Shown piece after piece: positions 24,172 through 31,470 of a DNA stretch of 34,596 nucleotides. This DNA is from an uncultured Dorea sp. (GTDB lineage: Bacteria > Bacillota > Clostridia > Lachnospirales > Lachnospiraceae), in assembly GCA_948602995.1 (NCBI GenBank), contig CAPEBR010000040.1, positions 1 to 34,596 on the forward strand, read 5' to 3'. The notes under the pieces were generated by a model. It was not told the DNA's origin. It saw nothing but the letters and a program-made list of their open reading frames with translations, and did no database searches. Every line of letters begins with the position of its first letter. Positions within the stretch are counted from its first letter, which is position 1. Made by a program: the position numbers and the translations under genes.

Positions 24172-25209
24172 TTATTTTTTGCGCTCCATGGAATTAAATA
24201 CGACTGCTAAGATTATAATTCCTCCCCGGACCACATATTGATAATAGGTCGATATATTCGTTAGATTTAAAATATTATTTACAATCCCTATAATAATCGC
24301 ACCTATCACCGTCCCCACAATCGTCCCTACCCCTCCTGTCAGCTTTGCGCCTCCGATCACGCATGCCGCAATAGCATCCATTTCGTAAGACTGGCCAAGT
24401 GTAGGGTCGCCTGTTGTCGTACGCGCCGTCAGTACAACGCCCGCGGCTGCCGCTAATACGCCAGACAATACATAAGCCATTGTCTTATAAAAGTCTATAT
24501 TAATCCCGGCAACCCTTGAGGCTTCCTGGTTTCCGCCAATTGCCTTGATATAGCGGCCAAAAATAGTTTCATTCAGCAGGAAAGCCATAATAATTGCTAT
24601 AATGATCAACACAATGACCTGCGTAGGGACATTAAGCATTCTTCCGTCGCCCAAAAATTTCACCTTGTCCGCTGTTTCCGGATCCATATACACCGGTTTG
24701 CCATCCGATACCAGGAGCGCGACGCCCCTGTATAATGTCAGTGTACCGATTGTCATAATAAATGGCTGTATCTTTGCCTTGCATATAAGGATTCCGTTAA
24801 ACAGCCCCAAAATGCCGCCCACTGCCAACAGCAGGAAAATCGGGATAATGATTCCGACTTTACTGTCAGGCACCAGCTTTCCCAGCAATGCTATCAGCCA
24901 ATAAAACGGCCCTGTTGCGGAATCCGGATCATATAAAACCGCAAACATAACAGATGTAACGCCTACCACAGAACCGATGGAAATATCGATCCCGCCTGTC
25001 ATAATAACCATCAGAAGCCCAATCGACAAAATTCCGTTTGCAGAAACCTGCCGCAATACATTTAATATATTATTGGGAGATAAAAATACTTCTGACAAGA
25101 ATGACGCAAAAATGATCATCACCACCAAAACCAATACAGAACTATATTTTTCTACAATCAGTTTACGTACCGCCTCTACTTTACTCGTATTTCCCTTTTG
25201 GCTTTCCAT
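24172..25209 (-). CDS. Sugar ABC transporter permease (RbsC-like)
   Basis: 345 residues with about 8-10 hydrophobic segments, starting after a short polar N-terminus (YSSVLVLVVMIIFASFL). GLLMVIMTGGIDISIGSVVG is the conserved cytoplasmic coupling region of the BPD_transp_2 family, and AIGGNQEASRVAGINIDFYK is the EAA-like loop. GEAGACVIGG-type text appears as DAIAACVIGGAKLTGGVGT. AGGAAATTAGG precedes ATG 25209, one base after the ATPase stop. It forms the homodimeric membrane channel. Confidence 0.92.
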   Translation of the reverse strand: MESQKGNTSKVEAVRKLIVEKYSSVLVLVVMIIFASFLSEVFLSPNNILNVLRQVSANGILSIGLLMVIMTGGIDISIGSVVGVTSVMFAVLYDPDSATGPFYWLIALLGKLVPDSKVGIIIPIFLLLAVGGILGLFNGILICKAKIQPFIMTIGTLTLYRGVALLVSDGKPVYMDPETADKVKFLGDGRMLNVPTQVIVLIIIAIIMAFLLNETIFGRYIKAIGGNQEASRVAGINIDFYKTMAYVLSGVLAAAAGVVLTARTTTGDPTLGQSYEMDAIAACVIGGAKLTGGVGTIVGTVIGAIIIGIVNNILNLTNISTYYQYVVRGGIIILAVVFNSMERKK

Positions 25210-25210
25210 C

Positions 25211-26698
25211 CTAATTTCCTCCTGTTGCTGATAATAAAATATTTTCTTCTGTCGCTTCCGCCGCTGGTATCTCGCCGCTTATTTTTCCGTTGTACATTAC
25301 GAGCACCCTGTCGCTCATCCCTATCACCTCCGGAAGTTCTGAAGAAATCATAAGCACTGCTGCCCCTTTATCTGCCATGTCACGAACAATCCTGTATATT
25401 TCTGTTTTGGTCCCTACATCCACCCCTCTTGTAGGTTCATCAATGATAATCACCTTTGCCTGTGTGAGCATCGCCCGGGCAATCATAGCTTTTTGCTGGT
25501 TCCCGCCCGACAGTTCCCCAACAGCCTGGTTTCCATCTATACATTTTACCTTTAGCAGTTCCATGTATTTCTTTACGGCGGCTTTTTCCTGTATATGATG
25601 AATTACTCCTGTTTTTGCCCAGTTTTTTAATGTAGAGATTGAAATATTATCATAGACAGACATGCCCAGCAGCAATCCGTCTCCCTTCCTGTCCTCTGTA
25701 ATATAAACAATCCCCTGTTCCAGGGCTTTCCCTGGTGATTTTACTTTTATTTCTTCCCCATCCAGCCTGATGCTGCCCTCTTCCAAGGGATCCACCCCAA
25801 AAATTGCCCTTGCCACCTCGCTCCGGCCAGAGCCGACAAGGCCGCTGAATCCCAAGATCTCCCCTGCACGGATGGAAAAGCTAATATTCTGGAACACTTT
25901 TTTATACGACAGGTTTTCCACTTCAAGCCTGACATCGCCAAAAGTTTCCGGTTTGTCCGGATAAATTTTTTGGATCTTTCTCCCTGTCATCATGGATATG
26001 AGGGTATCCTTTGTAACATCCTTCATTCCCCTGCTGCCCACATACACACCGTCTTTTAATACAGAACAAGTATCTGCAATCATTGGAAGTTCCTCAAGCC
26101 GATGTGATATGTATATCAAACTTCTCTTTTGCTGCTTCAGCTTATGAATCAAACTGAACAGCACTTCCGTTTCCGGAAGGGTAAGTACGGATGTAGGTTC
26201 ATCCATAACAATAATCCGTGCATCCATAGAAACCGCCTTTGCAATTTCTACAAACTGCTTTTGGGCCACGCTTAAATCCTTTACAAGCGTCCCCGGGTTA
26301 AACGTGCTCCCCACCCGTTCCATAGCATCCAATGCATATTTCACTAGGGCCTTGTTCCTGATAACACCTTTGCGGTTTGGAATCCTGCCAAGCATAATGT
26401 TGTCCGCAACCGACAGGCATCCTACCAATGCCTGCTCTTGATAAATGACAGCAATCCCATGCTTCTGCGACTGTGAAGGTGATGATATCTGCACCTTTTC
26501 CCCATCTACATAAATCTCGCCGGAGTCCTTCACATAGGCTCCTCCTAAAATTTTCATCAATGTAGATTTTCCCGCCCCGTTTTCTCCAAGCAAAGCATGG
26601 ACCTCCCCTGCCTTCACTTTCAGGTCAACTCCGTCCAGAGCTTTGATTCCGCCAAAATGTTTCTTTATGTCTTTCATTTCCAAAATATATTCTGACAT
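25211..26698 (-). CDS. Sugar ABC transporter ATP-binding protein (RbsA/MglA-like)
   Basis: About 495 residues with two NBDs and canonical motifs. NBD1 has Walker A GENGAGKST, Q-loop YQEQ, signature LSVAQKQFVEIAKA and Walker B IIVMDEPTS. NBD2 has GLVGSGRSE, TEDRKGDGLLLGMSV, signature LSGGNQQKAMIARA and Walker B IIDEPTRGVDVGTK. ATG 26698 is chosen because AAGGCGGTG lies six to seven bases upstream; the reading from 26707 lacks a site. First gene of the long unit; energises the permease behind it. The second ATPase at 17427-18893 differs at just these motifs. Confidence 0.92.
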   Translation of the reverse strand: MSEYILEMKDIKKHFGGIKALDGVDLKVKAGEVHALLGENGAGKSTLMKILGGAYVKDSGEIYVDGEKVQISSPSQSQKHGIAVIYQEQALVGCLSVADNIMLGRIPNRKGVIRNKALVKYALDAMERVGSTFNPGTLVKDLSVAQKQFVEIAKAVSMDARIIVMDEPTSVLTLPETEVLFSLIHKLKQQKRSLIYISHRLEELPMIADTCSVLKDGVYVGSRGMKDVTKDTLISMMTGRKIQKIYPDKPETFGDVRLEVENLSYKKVFQNISFSIRAGEILGFSGLVGSGRSEVARAIFGVDPLEEGSIRLDGEEIKVKSPGKALEQGIVYITEDRKGDGLLLGMSVYDNISISTLKNWAKTGVIHHIQEKAAVKKYMELLKVKCIDGNQAVGELSGGNQQKAMIARAMLTQAKVIIIDEPTRGVDVGTKTEIYRIVRDMADKGAAVLMISSELPEVIGMSDRVLVMYNGKISGEIPAAEATEENILLSATGGN

Positions 26699-26730
26699 GA
26701 TATACACCGCCTTGCTGAGTTCTCATGTAT

Positions 26731-26783
26731 ATTATAAAAAATATATATTAGTAAAAACAGGAGGTAAAAGTCATAAAAAGTGT
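26731..26783 (-). promoter_or_regulatory. Promoter region of the transporter/GRE operon with A-rich direct repeats
   Basis: A TATAAT on the minus strand (26736-26731) has no good -35 at 17 bases. Upstream are three similar segments, GTAAAAACAG (26751), GGTAAAAGTC (26763) and ATAAAAAGTG (26773), spaced 10-12 bases. A weak -35 with repeats just upstream fits activation by an AraC-type regulator such as the YesN protein encoded at the operon end. Confidence 0.4.
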
Positions 26784-26818
26784 ATAAATGTCAGATATTT
26801 TTTACTGTTAAATACTAT

Positions 26819-26850
26819 CCGGCGCAGCCCTTTTACAAAGGTTACGCCGG
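26819..26850. terminator. GC-rich hairpin upstream of the transporter operon
   Basis: CCGGCG (26819-26824) pairs with CGCCGG (26845-26850), with partial CC-TTT/AAAGG pairing inside. It is downstream of the minus-strand debris at 26874-27851 and could insulate the GRE operon from it. No U-tract follows, so termination is uncertain. Confidence 0.4.
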
Positions 26851-26873
26851 ATCCGGATCATCTTTTCTCATGT

Positions 26874-27010
26874 TCATTTAGGAGATTCCTTGGAATCTAT
26901 CCATAATCTCATCGCCCATGCGGGGACATCCGCATCTTGATAGTCCTCCTGCATGAATACAAATGCGGTCTGATATTCCAGCATTTTCTGAGGATAGATC
27001 GTTTTTTTCC
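26874..27010 (-). pseudogene. Unrecognised C-terminal gene fragment
   Basis: In the same frame as the broken MATE gene and right after its TAG, the minus strand reads IYPQKMLEYQTAFVFMQEDY, then DADVPAWAMRLWIDSKESPK and a TGA at 26874. The text looks like a genuine soluble-protein C-terminus but I do not recognise the family. It was probably joined to the MATE fragment by deletion. Confidence 0.35.
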
Positions 27011-27032
27011 GAAGCCTCCTTGGAAATCGTTT

Positions 27033-27851
27033 CTAAATCTGTTTTCTTGTTAATGCCAACAGAGCACCTTTTAACGCTTTTCCTATTGCGGTAAAAAAGC
27101 TGGAAGAAAGCAATTGTACACCATTTACCAACACCATGAAAAGATATGTACGCATGAACAGAACAGCAAATTCAAAATACAGCTCGTCGCCGCTTCCGAA
27201 TAGTGAAATGATAGAATGTGGAAAAAATTGAAAGGCGATGAAACCAATTGCAGAAACAACGAGGTTCCATTTTACTGCAAGCAGATAAGCTTCTCGTACA
27301 CAATGATATTGCCTTGCCCCATAGTTGAAGCCGATAATCGGCTGTGTTCCCTGCGAGATTCCCACAACAATCGCAAGGAGTATGGCATTTGTTTTCATAA
27401 CGATTCCGCAAGCAGCTAAGGGAATATCCATTCCGTATTTTGTTAATGCGCCGTAATAAGTCAACGAATTGTACTGAATGATTTGAATCACGGTAACTGC
27501 AATCTGGTTTGAGCTGCTGCTGATTCCCATGCTGCAAATTTTTAGGCTTTCTTTGATGTCCAATAAAAACGATTCTTTTTCAAAATGGATTGTTTGGAAA
27601 CGCCATAGATAACGGAGTGCGAGTATGAAGGAAAAAATTTGTCCAATGACCGTTGCCCAAGCTCCGCCGGCAATTCCCCAATCGCAAGCAAAAATAAAAA
27701 TGGGGTCAAGAATGGTATTGACAATAGCTCCCACAACCATGCAGAGCTTCGCCAACCAACAAATAATAATTCCGAAAATCCCCATCAGAACAATACCATT
27801 TCCCGCTGCTTTGGCGGCAGCTTTCGGTTCTTTGCGTCCATTCAAAGCCAA
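27033..27851 (-). pseudogene. MATE-family efflux pump fragment
   Basis: About 270 residues of hydrophobic MATE text: VVGAIVNTILDPIFIFACDWGI, GGAWATVIGQ, YGMDIPLAACGIVMKT, GISQGTQPIIGFNYGA (the conserved GxQPIxGFNYGA signature), LSSSFFTAIGK. Family members are about 450 residues with 12 helices; here the N-terminal helices are missing, a segment around residue 33 is also lost, and the last helices after SSFFTAIGKALKGALLALTR are replaced by foreign text. Together with the MarR gene at 28138 it recalls the MepR-MepA type regulator/pump pair. Non-functional. Confidence 0.75.
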
Positions 27852-28079
27852 GCTGCCCCTCTACATAGCGGATACGGCTCACCATCCAGTCATCAAGGTC
27901 AGAACGGGAGAGATAGTTCCCGTCAATCTGTGCCGTAATGGTATGTCCATCTTCCGTTATCATGACCGTTTCCTCATTGCTTCCCCAATGCACAGATGTC
28001 CCGGACAGATACGTAATCACTCCTGCTGCGGTAACTACAATAGCAGCAAGTAACCACGTCCACTTTTTCTTTTTTTCAT
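27852..28079 (-). pseudogene. Frameshifted small membrane-anchored protein fused to the MATE fragment
   Basis: ATG 28079 with AAGGAG upstream would begin the protein, but its frame stops after 14 codons. Shifting at the A7 run after the ATG gives KKKWTWLLAAIVVTAAGVI, a clean signal/TM helix, then SGTSVHWGSNEETVMITEDG and GNYLSRSDLDDWMVSRIRYV to the junction near 27852. A one-base loss in the poly-A run is the simplest cause; phase variation is possible. The extracytoplasmic domain is not one I recognise. Confidence 0.5.
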
Positions 28080-28137
28080 GTGATATCTACTCCTTATTGT
28101 TTAGCCACTAAACCTTATTTGTAAAAAAAGAAAATCC

Positions 28138-28578
28138 TTAATACAGGCGCTCTTTATAGATGTTCAAATACTTTTCAACCACATCCATCAGCACCTTTGC
28201 CTGCTCCAGTTCGCTGGCATACTGTTCCAGTTCAGCATATAAGTCGGCATGGAGTTTCTCATGCTCTTTGAATACGTACCACCCATCCTCTTTCAGAGTC
28301 AGGATGATATCCTTGTCGTTGTCTGCTCTCCGAGTCTTACAGATTAAGTTTTTCTTTTCGAGTTTTGCAGCCATCTGCGATACGGCACCTTTCGTGTTTC
28401 CCAAAACTTTAGCCAGATCCGTTACATTTGCATCAGGATGCTTGCCAATTGCTTCAATGAGATGGATTTCTCCCGTGGTAAGCGGTGTGGTTCCTCCAAG
28501 GGAAATACATTCCCCATGCATGGATTCAAATAAGCTATTAATCCTTACAAACTGCTCCGTCAATGCATCTATACTCAC
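28138..28578 (-). CDS. MarR family transcriptional regulator
   Basis: 146 residues, intact. The winged helix spans about residues 35-100: TTGEIHLIEAIGKHPDANVTD, LAKVLGNTKGAVSQMAAKLEKKNLI, and wing KTRRADNDKDIILTLKEDG. The first and last helices form the dimerisation core. A 21-bp near-palindrome lies 22 bases before the start, consistent with autoregulation. Its probable target, the MATE pump downstream, is broken, so the regulator is now an orphan or has other targets. The start has AAGGAGG upstream. Confidence 0.88.
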   Translation of the reverse strand: MSIDALTEQFVRINSLFESMHGECISLGGTTPLTTGEIHLIEAIGKHPDANVTDLAKVLGNTKGAVSQMAAKLEKKNLICKTRRADNDKDIILTLKEDGWYVFKEHEKLHADLYAELEQYASELEQAKVLMDVVEKYLNIYKERLY

Positions 28579-28599
28579 AGCTTTCCCTCCTTTTCCAAT

Positions 28600-28620
28600 A
28601 TCGTATGGTAACTATACGAT
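28600..28620. promoter_or_regulatory. MarR operator, 21-bp pseudo-palindrome
   Basis: Half-sites ATCGTAT (28600-28606) and ATACGAT (28614-28620) are exact inverses around a GGTAACT centre, with two further matches inside. The size and position fit an autoregulatory MarR site. Confidence 0.65.
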
Positions 28621-28645
28621 TTTGTCAATAGGAATCGCCTTACAA

Positions 28646-29026
28646 TGGTTTCTAGCATAGCAAGACCGGCATTTTATCTGATATTCGATAATATGGCAGA
28701 TGTGCTGTATTGGAAATGCAATACTTATTTTTACTAAGTTTCAGGAAACTATCAGCCAGAACTGTTTGTAGGCGAAATTGATTTAGCCCGCCATTATTTT
28801 CGATATTGGATGGAGCACAGCAATATTTTGAATTGCTAATACAGATAAAGTCTTATTCCCGAAATGCCTCGCCTGTAAAACACTGCAATTATTCCATTGC
28901 AATCCGCACTGGCTTTACCATCAGCATCTTAACAACCCGGCTCAGAGGCGGTAGAAAAAAACTTCAGAAGAGCTGGCAGAAATTACGGAAGAACAGATTC
29001 CCTTTTTAACAAAGAGCATTTTATAA
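28646..29026 (+). pseudogene. Probable TetR-family regulator remnant
   Basis: Pieces in different plus-strand frames read like a TetR/AcrR C-terminal region: ARPAFYLIFDNMADVLYW, LARHYFRYWMEHSNILNC, RTGFTISIL, and TSEELAEITEEQIPFL before a TAA at 29026. Several frameshifts and stops separate them and no DNA-binding half is visible. Identity is tentative. Apart from this the 28621-29076 stretch shows no gene. Confidence 0.3.
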
Positions 29027-29076
29027 AAACGAAGCAGTTACTACAGACGGAAAAAGGCTTAAAAAGCTAAAAAATA

Positions 29077-29125
29077 AAACCGCCGAATCCGTGAAAATGC
29101 TTATTTCCACGCATCTCAGCGGTTT
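29077..29125 (-). terminator. Hairpin downstream of the cupin gene
   Basis: AAACCGC (29077-29083) pairs with GCGGTTT (29119-29125); an inner CGTGAAA/TTTCCACG pairing (with a bulge) extends the stem. On the minus strand T-rich sequence follows (TTTTATTTTTT). It lies 18 bases after the cupin stop. Confidence 0.6.
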
Positions 29126-29143
29126 AATTGTATATGTTAGTGC

Positions 29144-29569
29144 CTAATCCTCCCTTTCCGCATCTGCCTTCGTAAGATGTACCGTTCCCCTGCGATGATT
29201 TGGAGGTGCATAAACAGAGGATACTTTTAAGGCATTTCTCCCTGTATTGATAATGTTATGCCATGTTCCAGCAGGTATAAAAACAGCGTCCCCTTTACAT
29301 ATATTTTGTTGAAAATCCGGTTGATTTTTACATTCCCCGATTTTTACTACTGCTGTCCCCTGCTCTACTCTAATCAATTGATCTGTGTCCGGATGAATCT
29401 CAAGACCAATCTCACCACAGGGTGGGATACACATAACCGTCATCTGCAAATGGCATCCTGTCCAGACAGCAGTACGGAAATTTGGGTTTTGCATTGCTGT
29501 CTGTTCGATATTTATCACATATGGATTCGGTCCGGGATCTGTCCGGCCCACGCAATGACTGCAATTCAT
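29144..29569 (-). CDS. Cupin-2 domain protein
   Basis: 141 residues. Cupin motif 1 is partly altered: PPCGEIGLEIHPDTDQLIRVEQG keeps E, H, D/Q positions. Motif 2 is GDAVFIPAGTWHNIINTG with the conserved His. N-terminal MNCSHCVGRTDPGPNPYV has two Cys and may be a family-specific extension. Such single-domain cupins are common in Clostridia beside stress or rubrerythrin genes and often bind a metal, but none has a clear role. AAAAGGAG precedes ATG 29569 and a hairpin follows the stop, so it is probably monocistronic. Confidence 0.8.
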   Translation of the reverse strand: MNCSHCVGRTDPGPNPYVINIEQTAMQNPNFRTAVWTGCHLQMTVMCIPPCGEIGLEIHPDTDQLIRVEQGTAVVKIGECKNQPDFQQNICKGDAVFIPAGTWHNIINTGRNALKVSSVYAPPNHRRGTVHLTKADAERED

Positions 29570-29675
29570 AAAAAGTCTCCTTTTAATCTCTCATACCATG
29601 ATATGAATTACGGGAGATTATGTGTAAATCATACTGTATTTTTACAAATAGTAACGGCGGTAAGCGTAACAGAAA

Positions 29676-30690
29676 TCATTTCCGCCTTCCGTTCTGTCTT
29701 TCTCCGCGCCCGCCCCTTCCAGAGCCGCCGCGCCATCCTCCTCCATGTCCTCCAGAGCCGTGCTGCCCGAAGCCATGGCCGTTTCCTCCGCCTGCTCCCG
29801 GCTCTTCTGCCCCGGAGCCGCTTTCTCCGCCTGCAGGCTGTTCCTATCTGTCAGAACTGGCTCCCAATGCATCCGCAACGGCATCCATAATGCTGTTGCT
29901 GGAAAATGTGGCGCCGCTGACCGCCTGCACATCCAGAGACTGGGTACTGATAATTTCGCTGATGACCGTATCCTGCGCACGGGTAAAATATGCAGTATCA
30001 TCCGCATAAGAATTAATTGTAATATCCGTAATCGCCCCGTTTTCTACTGTGACGGAAACACTGGTGGTTCCGCGGAAACCGTTTCCCGTCCCCTCATAAG
30101 TACCATCCGCGACAGAAAACCGGCCTGATGCCGGATCGGATTTCTGCCCGCTGTCTGACGGTTCTGATACACTGTCCCCGGAGGGCTGAGATTCATCAGA
30201 ACCAGTCTGCTCCCGGTTCTCACCTGTTTCCACACTGCTGTCCACAGGATTGCTTTCATCCACAGACTGCCCGGCGCTGCCAGCGCTGCTTCCAAGCGCA
30301 TCTGTAACGGCATCCATGATACTGTTGCTGGAAAATGTGGCGCCGCTGACCGTACTGACATCAGCCGTTTGCTCTGTAAGAATTGCATTTATCACGGCAG
30401 ATTGTGCTTTATGGAAAAACTCCTGGTCATCCCTGAAGGAAAGTATCGTAATATCCGCAATATATCCGTCCTCCACCGTGACCTGCACTTCTGTCGTTCC
30501 CCGGAAACCTTCCCCCACGCCTGTGTAAACACCGTCTTTATAGTCCCCTTTTTCCTTTTTTTCCGCAACCTGCTGATCCGATATGGTTTCAGTAACGGGA
30601 AAGGATATCAGATTGCCCACAATGACTGTTCCGCCGATGGCCGCGGCGGCGGCAGTGCCTGCTATGGCACCCGCAGGGCTGGCAGACAGG
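29676..30690 (-). pseudogene. Two-domain FMN-binding protein, 5' truncated and with an in-frame TAG
   Basis: The frame is open from about 30690 without an ATG, beginning with an Ala/Gly-rich membrane segment (AGAIAGTAAAAAIGGTVIVG). Two FMN_bind domains follow (about 30540-30290 and 30110-29860), each with DGVYTGVGEGFRGTTEV-like opening and the SGATFSSNSIMDAV flavin motif, joined by a Ser/Asp/Glu-rich linker. FMN_bind threonine residues can carry covalent FMN in membrane redox chains. A TAG at 29844 stops the frame, yet the same frame continues 55 codons of Gly-rich sequence (GHGFGQHGSGGHGGGWRGG) to TGA 29676, the tail type seen on such proteins. The 5' end was lost to the miniature element at 30692-30898. 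Confidence 0.7.
29892..30352. repeat. 31-bp exact direct repeat within the FMN-binding gene
   Basis: The bases at 29892-29922 and 30322-30352 are identical and encode the SGATFSSNS flavin motif of each domain. Identity at DNA level, beyond the protein need, points to a recent domain duplication or gene conversion. Confidence 0.6.
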
Positions 30691-30691
30691 C

Positions 30692-30898
30692 TGGTACTAT
30701 GTCAAGAAAAAGTACAAGTTAATAGTGACATTTTATAATACGGTAAGAATCCATAGTCATTGTGGATATCTATCACCAAATGAATACGAGAATGAGTATG
30801 AGCAGAAATTGAATAAGATGGAAAAACTGGCTGGATAAAAAGAGAATGTTGTAAGAAAAGTTCACTTTTAACTTGTACTTTTTCTTGAAATAGTACCA
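30692..30898 (+). mobile_element. 207-bp IS3-family-derived miniature element
   Basis: Terminal inverted repeats of about 34 bases begin TGGTACTATGTCAAGAAAAA on the left and TGGTACTATTTCAAGAAAAA when the right end is inverted, two mismatches overall by hand count, with TG...CA ends as in IS3 elements. Between them on the plus strand is the C-terminal tail of an IS3 OrfB: YNTVRIHSHCGYLSPNEYEN to a TAA near 30838. About 1 kb of transposase is deleted. No clear target duplication is seen. The left end sits where the FMN-binding gene has lost its start. Confidence 0.8.
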
Positions 30899-31120
30899 TT
30901 TTTTATTTTCATTATATAAGCAGACAGCGGTATCTTCAAATGTACGGGGATTATGTAACACTAGAAAAAAACTCTTTGAACGAGTAACTTTTGCCTTTTC
31001 AATCAGCAGGCTTTTAGCATGATTTTTGCTCCGATTAGCAGGAAAGGCATTTTGATTAGCAAAAATCGCTTCTGCTAATCGCACATTGTTATAAGATCAA
31101 ATTCTTTTAGAAAATGAGAA

Positions 31121-31400
31121 ACGCCGAAAACCTTGAAAAATCAAGGTTTTCGGCGATGTTTTCAGCGTCGCTAAGAGGATTCGAACCTCCGGCCTACCGC
31201 TTAGGAGTAGCCCCATTTGCTAGTAGGCAGCTCCCTCTTAGTGTTATCTAATCCCTGTATTTCCTTGCCTGTCACAAACCATAAATGTTATCTTGTACTG
31301 ACCTGTGACTGCTGATTTTAAGATGTTTTAAATGCTCCTTTTAGCAGACGATTAGCAAGGAACTTGAAATTAGGGAAATGGTATGCTGTAAAAATCGCTC
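31121..31400 (-). ncRNA. Candidate structured RNA, copy 1 (T-arm, nested stem, terminator)
   Basis: The minus strand holds a canonical tRNA T-arm (31190-31174: GGAGG-TTCGAAT-CCTCT), but no 5' acceptor strand matching the 3' TAGCGAC is found, so this is not a whole tRNA. An alternative fold pairs CTAAGAGG with CCTCTTAG (31234-31241 with 31171-31178) around a GCCTAC/GTAGGC stem (31223-31228 with 31192-31197). Upstream, GTCACA/TGTGAC can pair. A perfect 15-bp terminator hairpin (31122-31155) follows about ten bases after the T-arm unit. A second copy lies 3,014 bp away. Boundaries are approximate. The rest of 30899-31470 has no gene. Confidence 0.5.
31122..31155 (-). terminator. Terminator of RNA copy 1
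   Basis: CGCCGAAAACCTTGA (31122-31136) and TCAAGGTTTTCGGCG (31141-31155) pair perfectly over AAAA. Reading the minus strand, TTTCTCATTTTC follows, an acceptable U-rich tail. Confidence 0.75.
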
Positions 31401-31470
31401 CAGCTAGTTCCTTTTCCAAATAATTCGATTTAGAAATACCATAACATGAATTTACCAACAACAGTATCTT

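Noticed and set aside
29844..29846. TAG read as pyrrolysine or another recoded codon
   Set aside because: No pyrrolysine genes or insertion structure are visible and the gene is already truncated at its start; simple nonsense decay is more likely.
29620..30009. Pro-rich plus-strand frame
   Set aside because: It is the reverse complement of the Gly-rich tail and second FMN domain; proline richness arises from GGN codons.
31160..31250. tRNA-Arg(CCU) or tRNA-Leu(UAA) call from the T-arm and CTCCTAA text
   Set aside because: No 7-base acceptor partner for TAGCGAC exists upstream, and no anticodon stem pairs with a loop having U33; the same holds for the copy at 34.2 kb.
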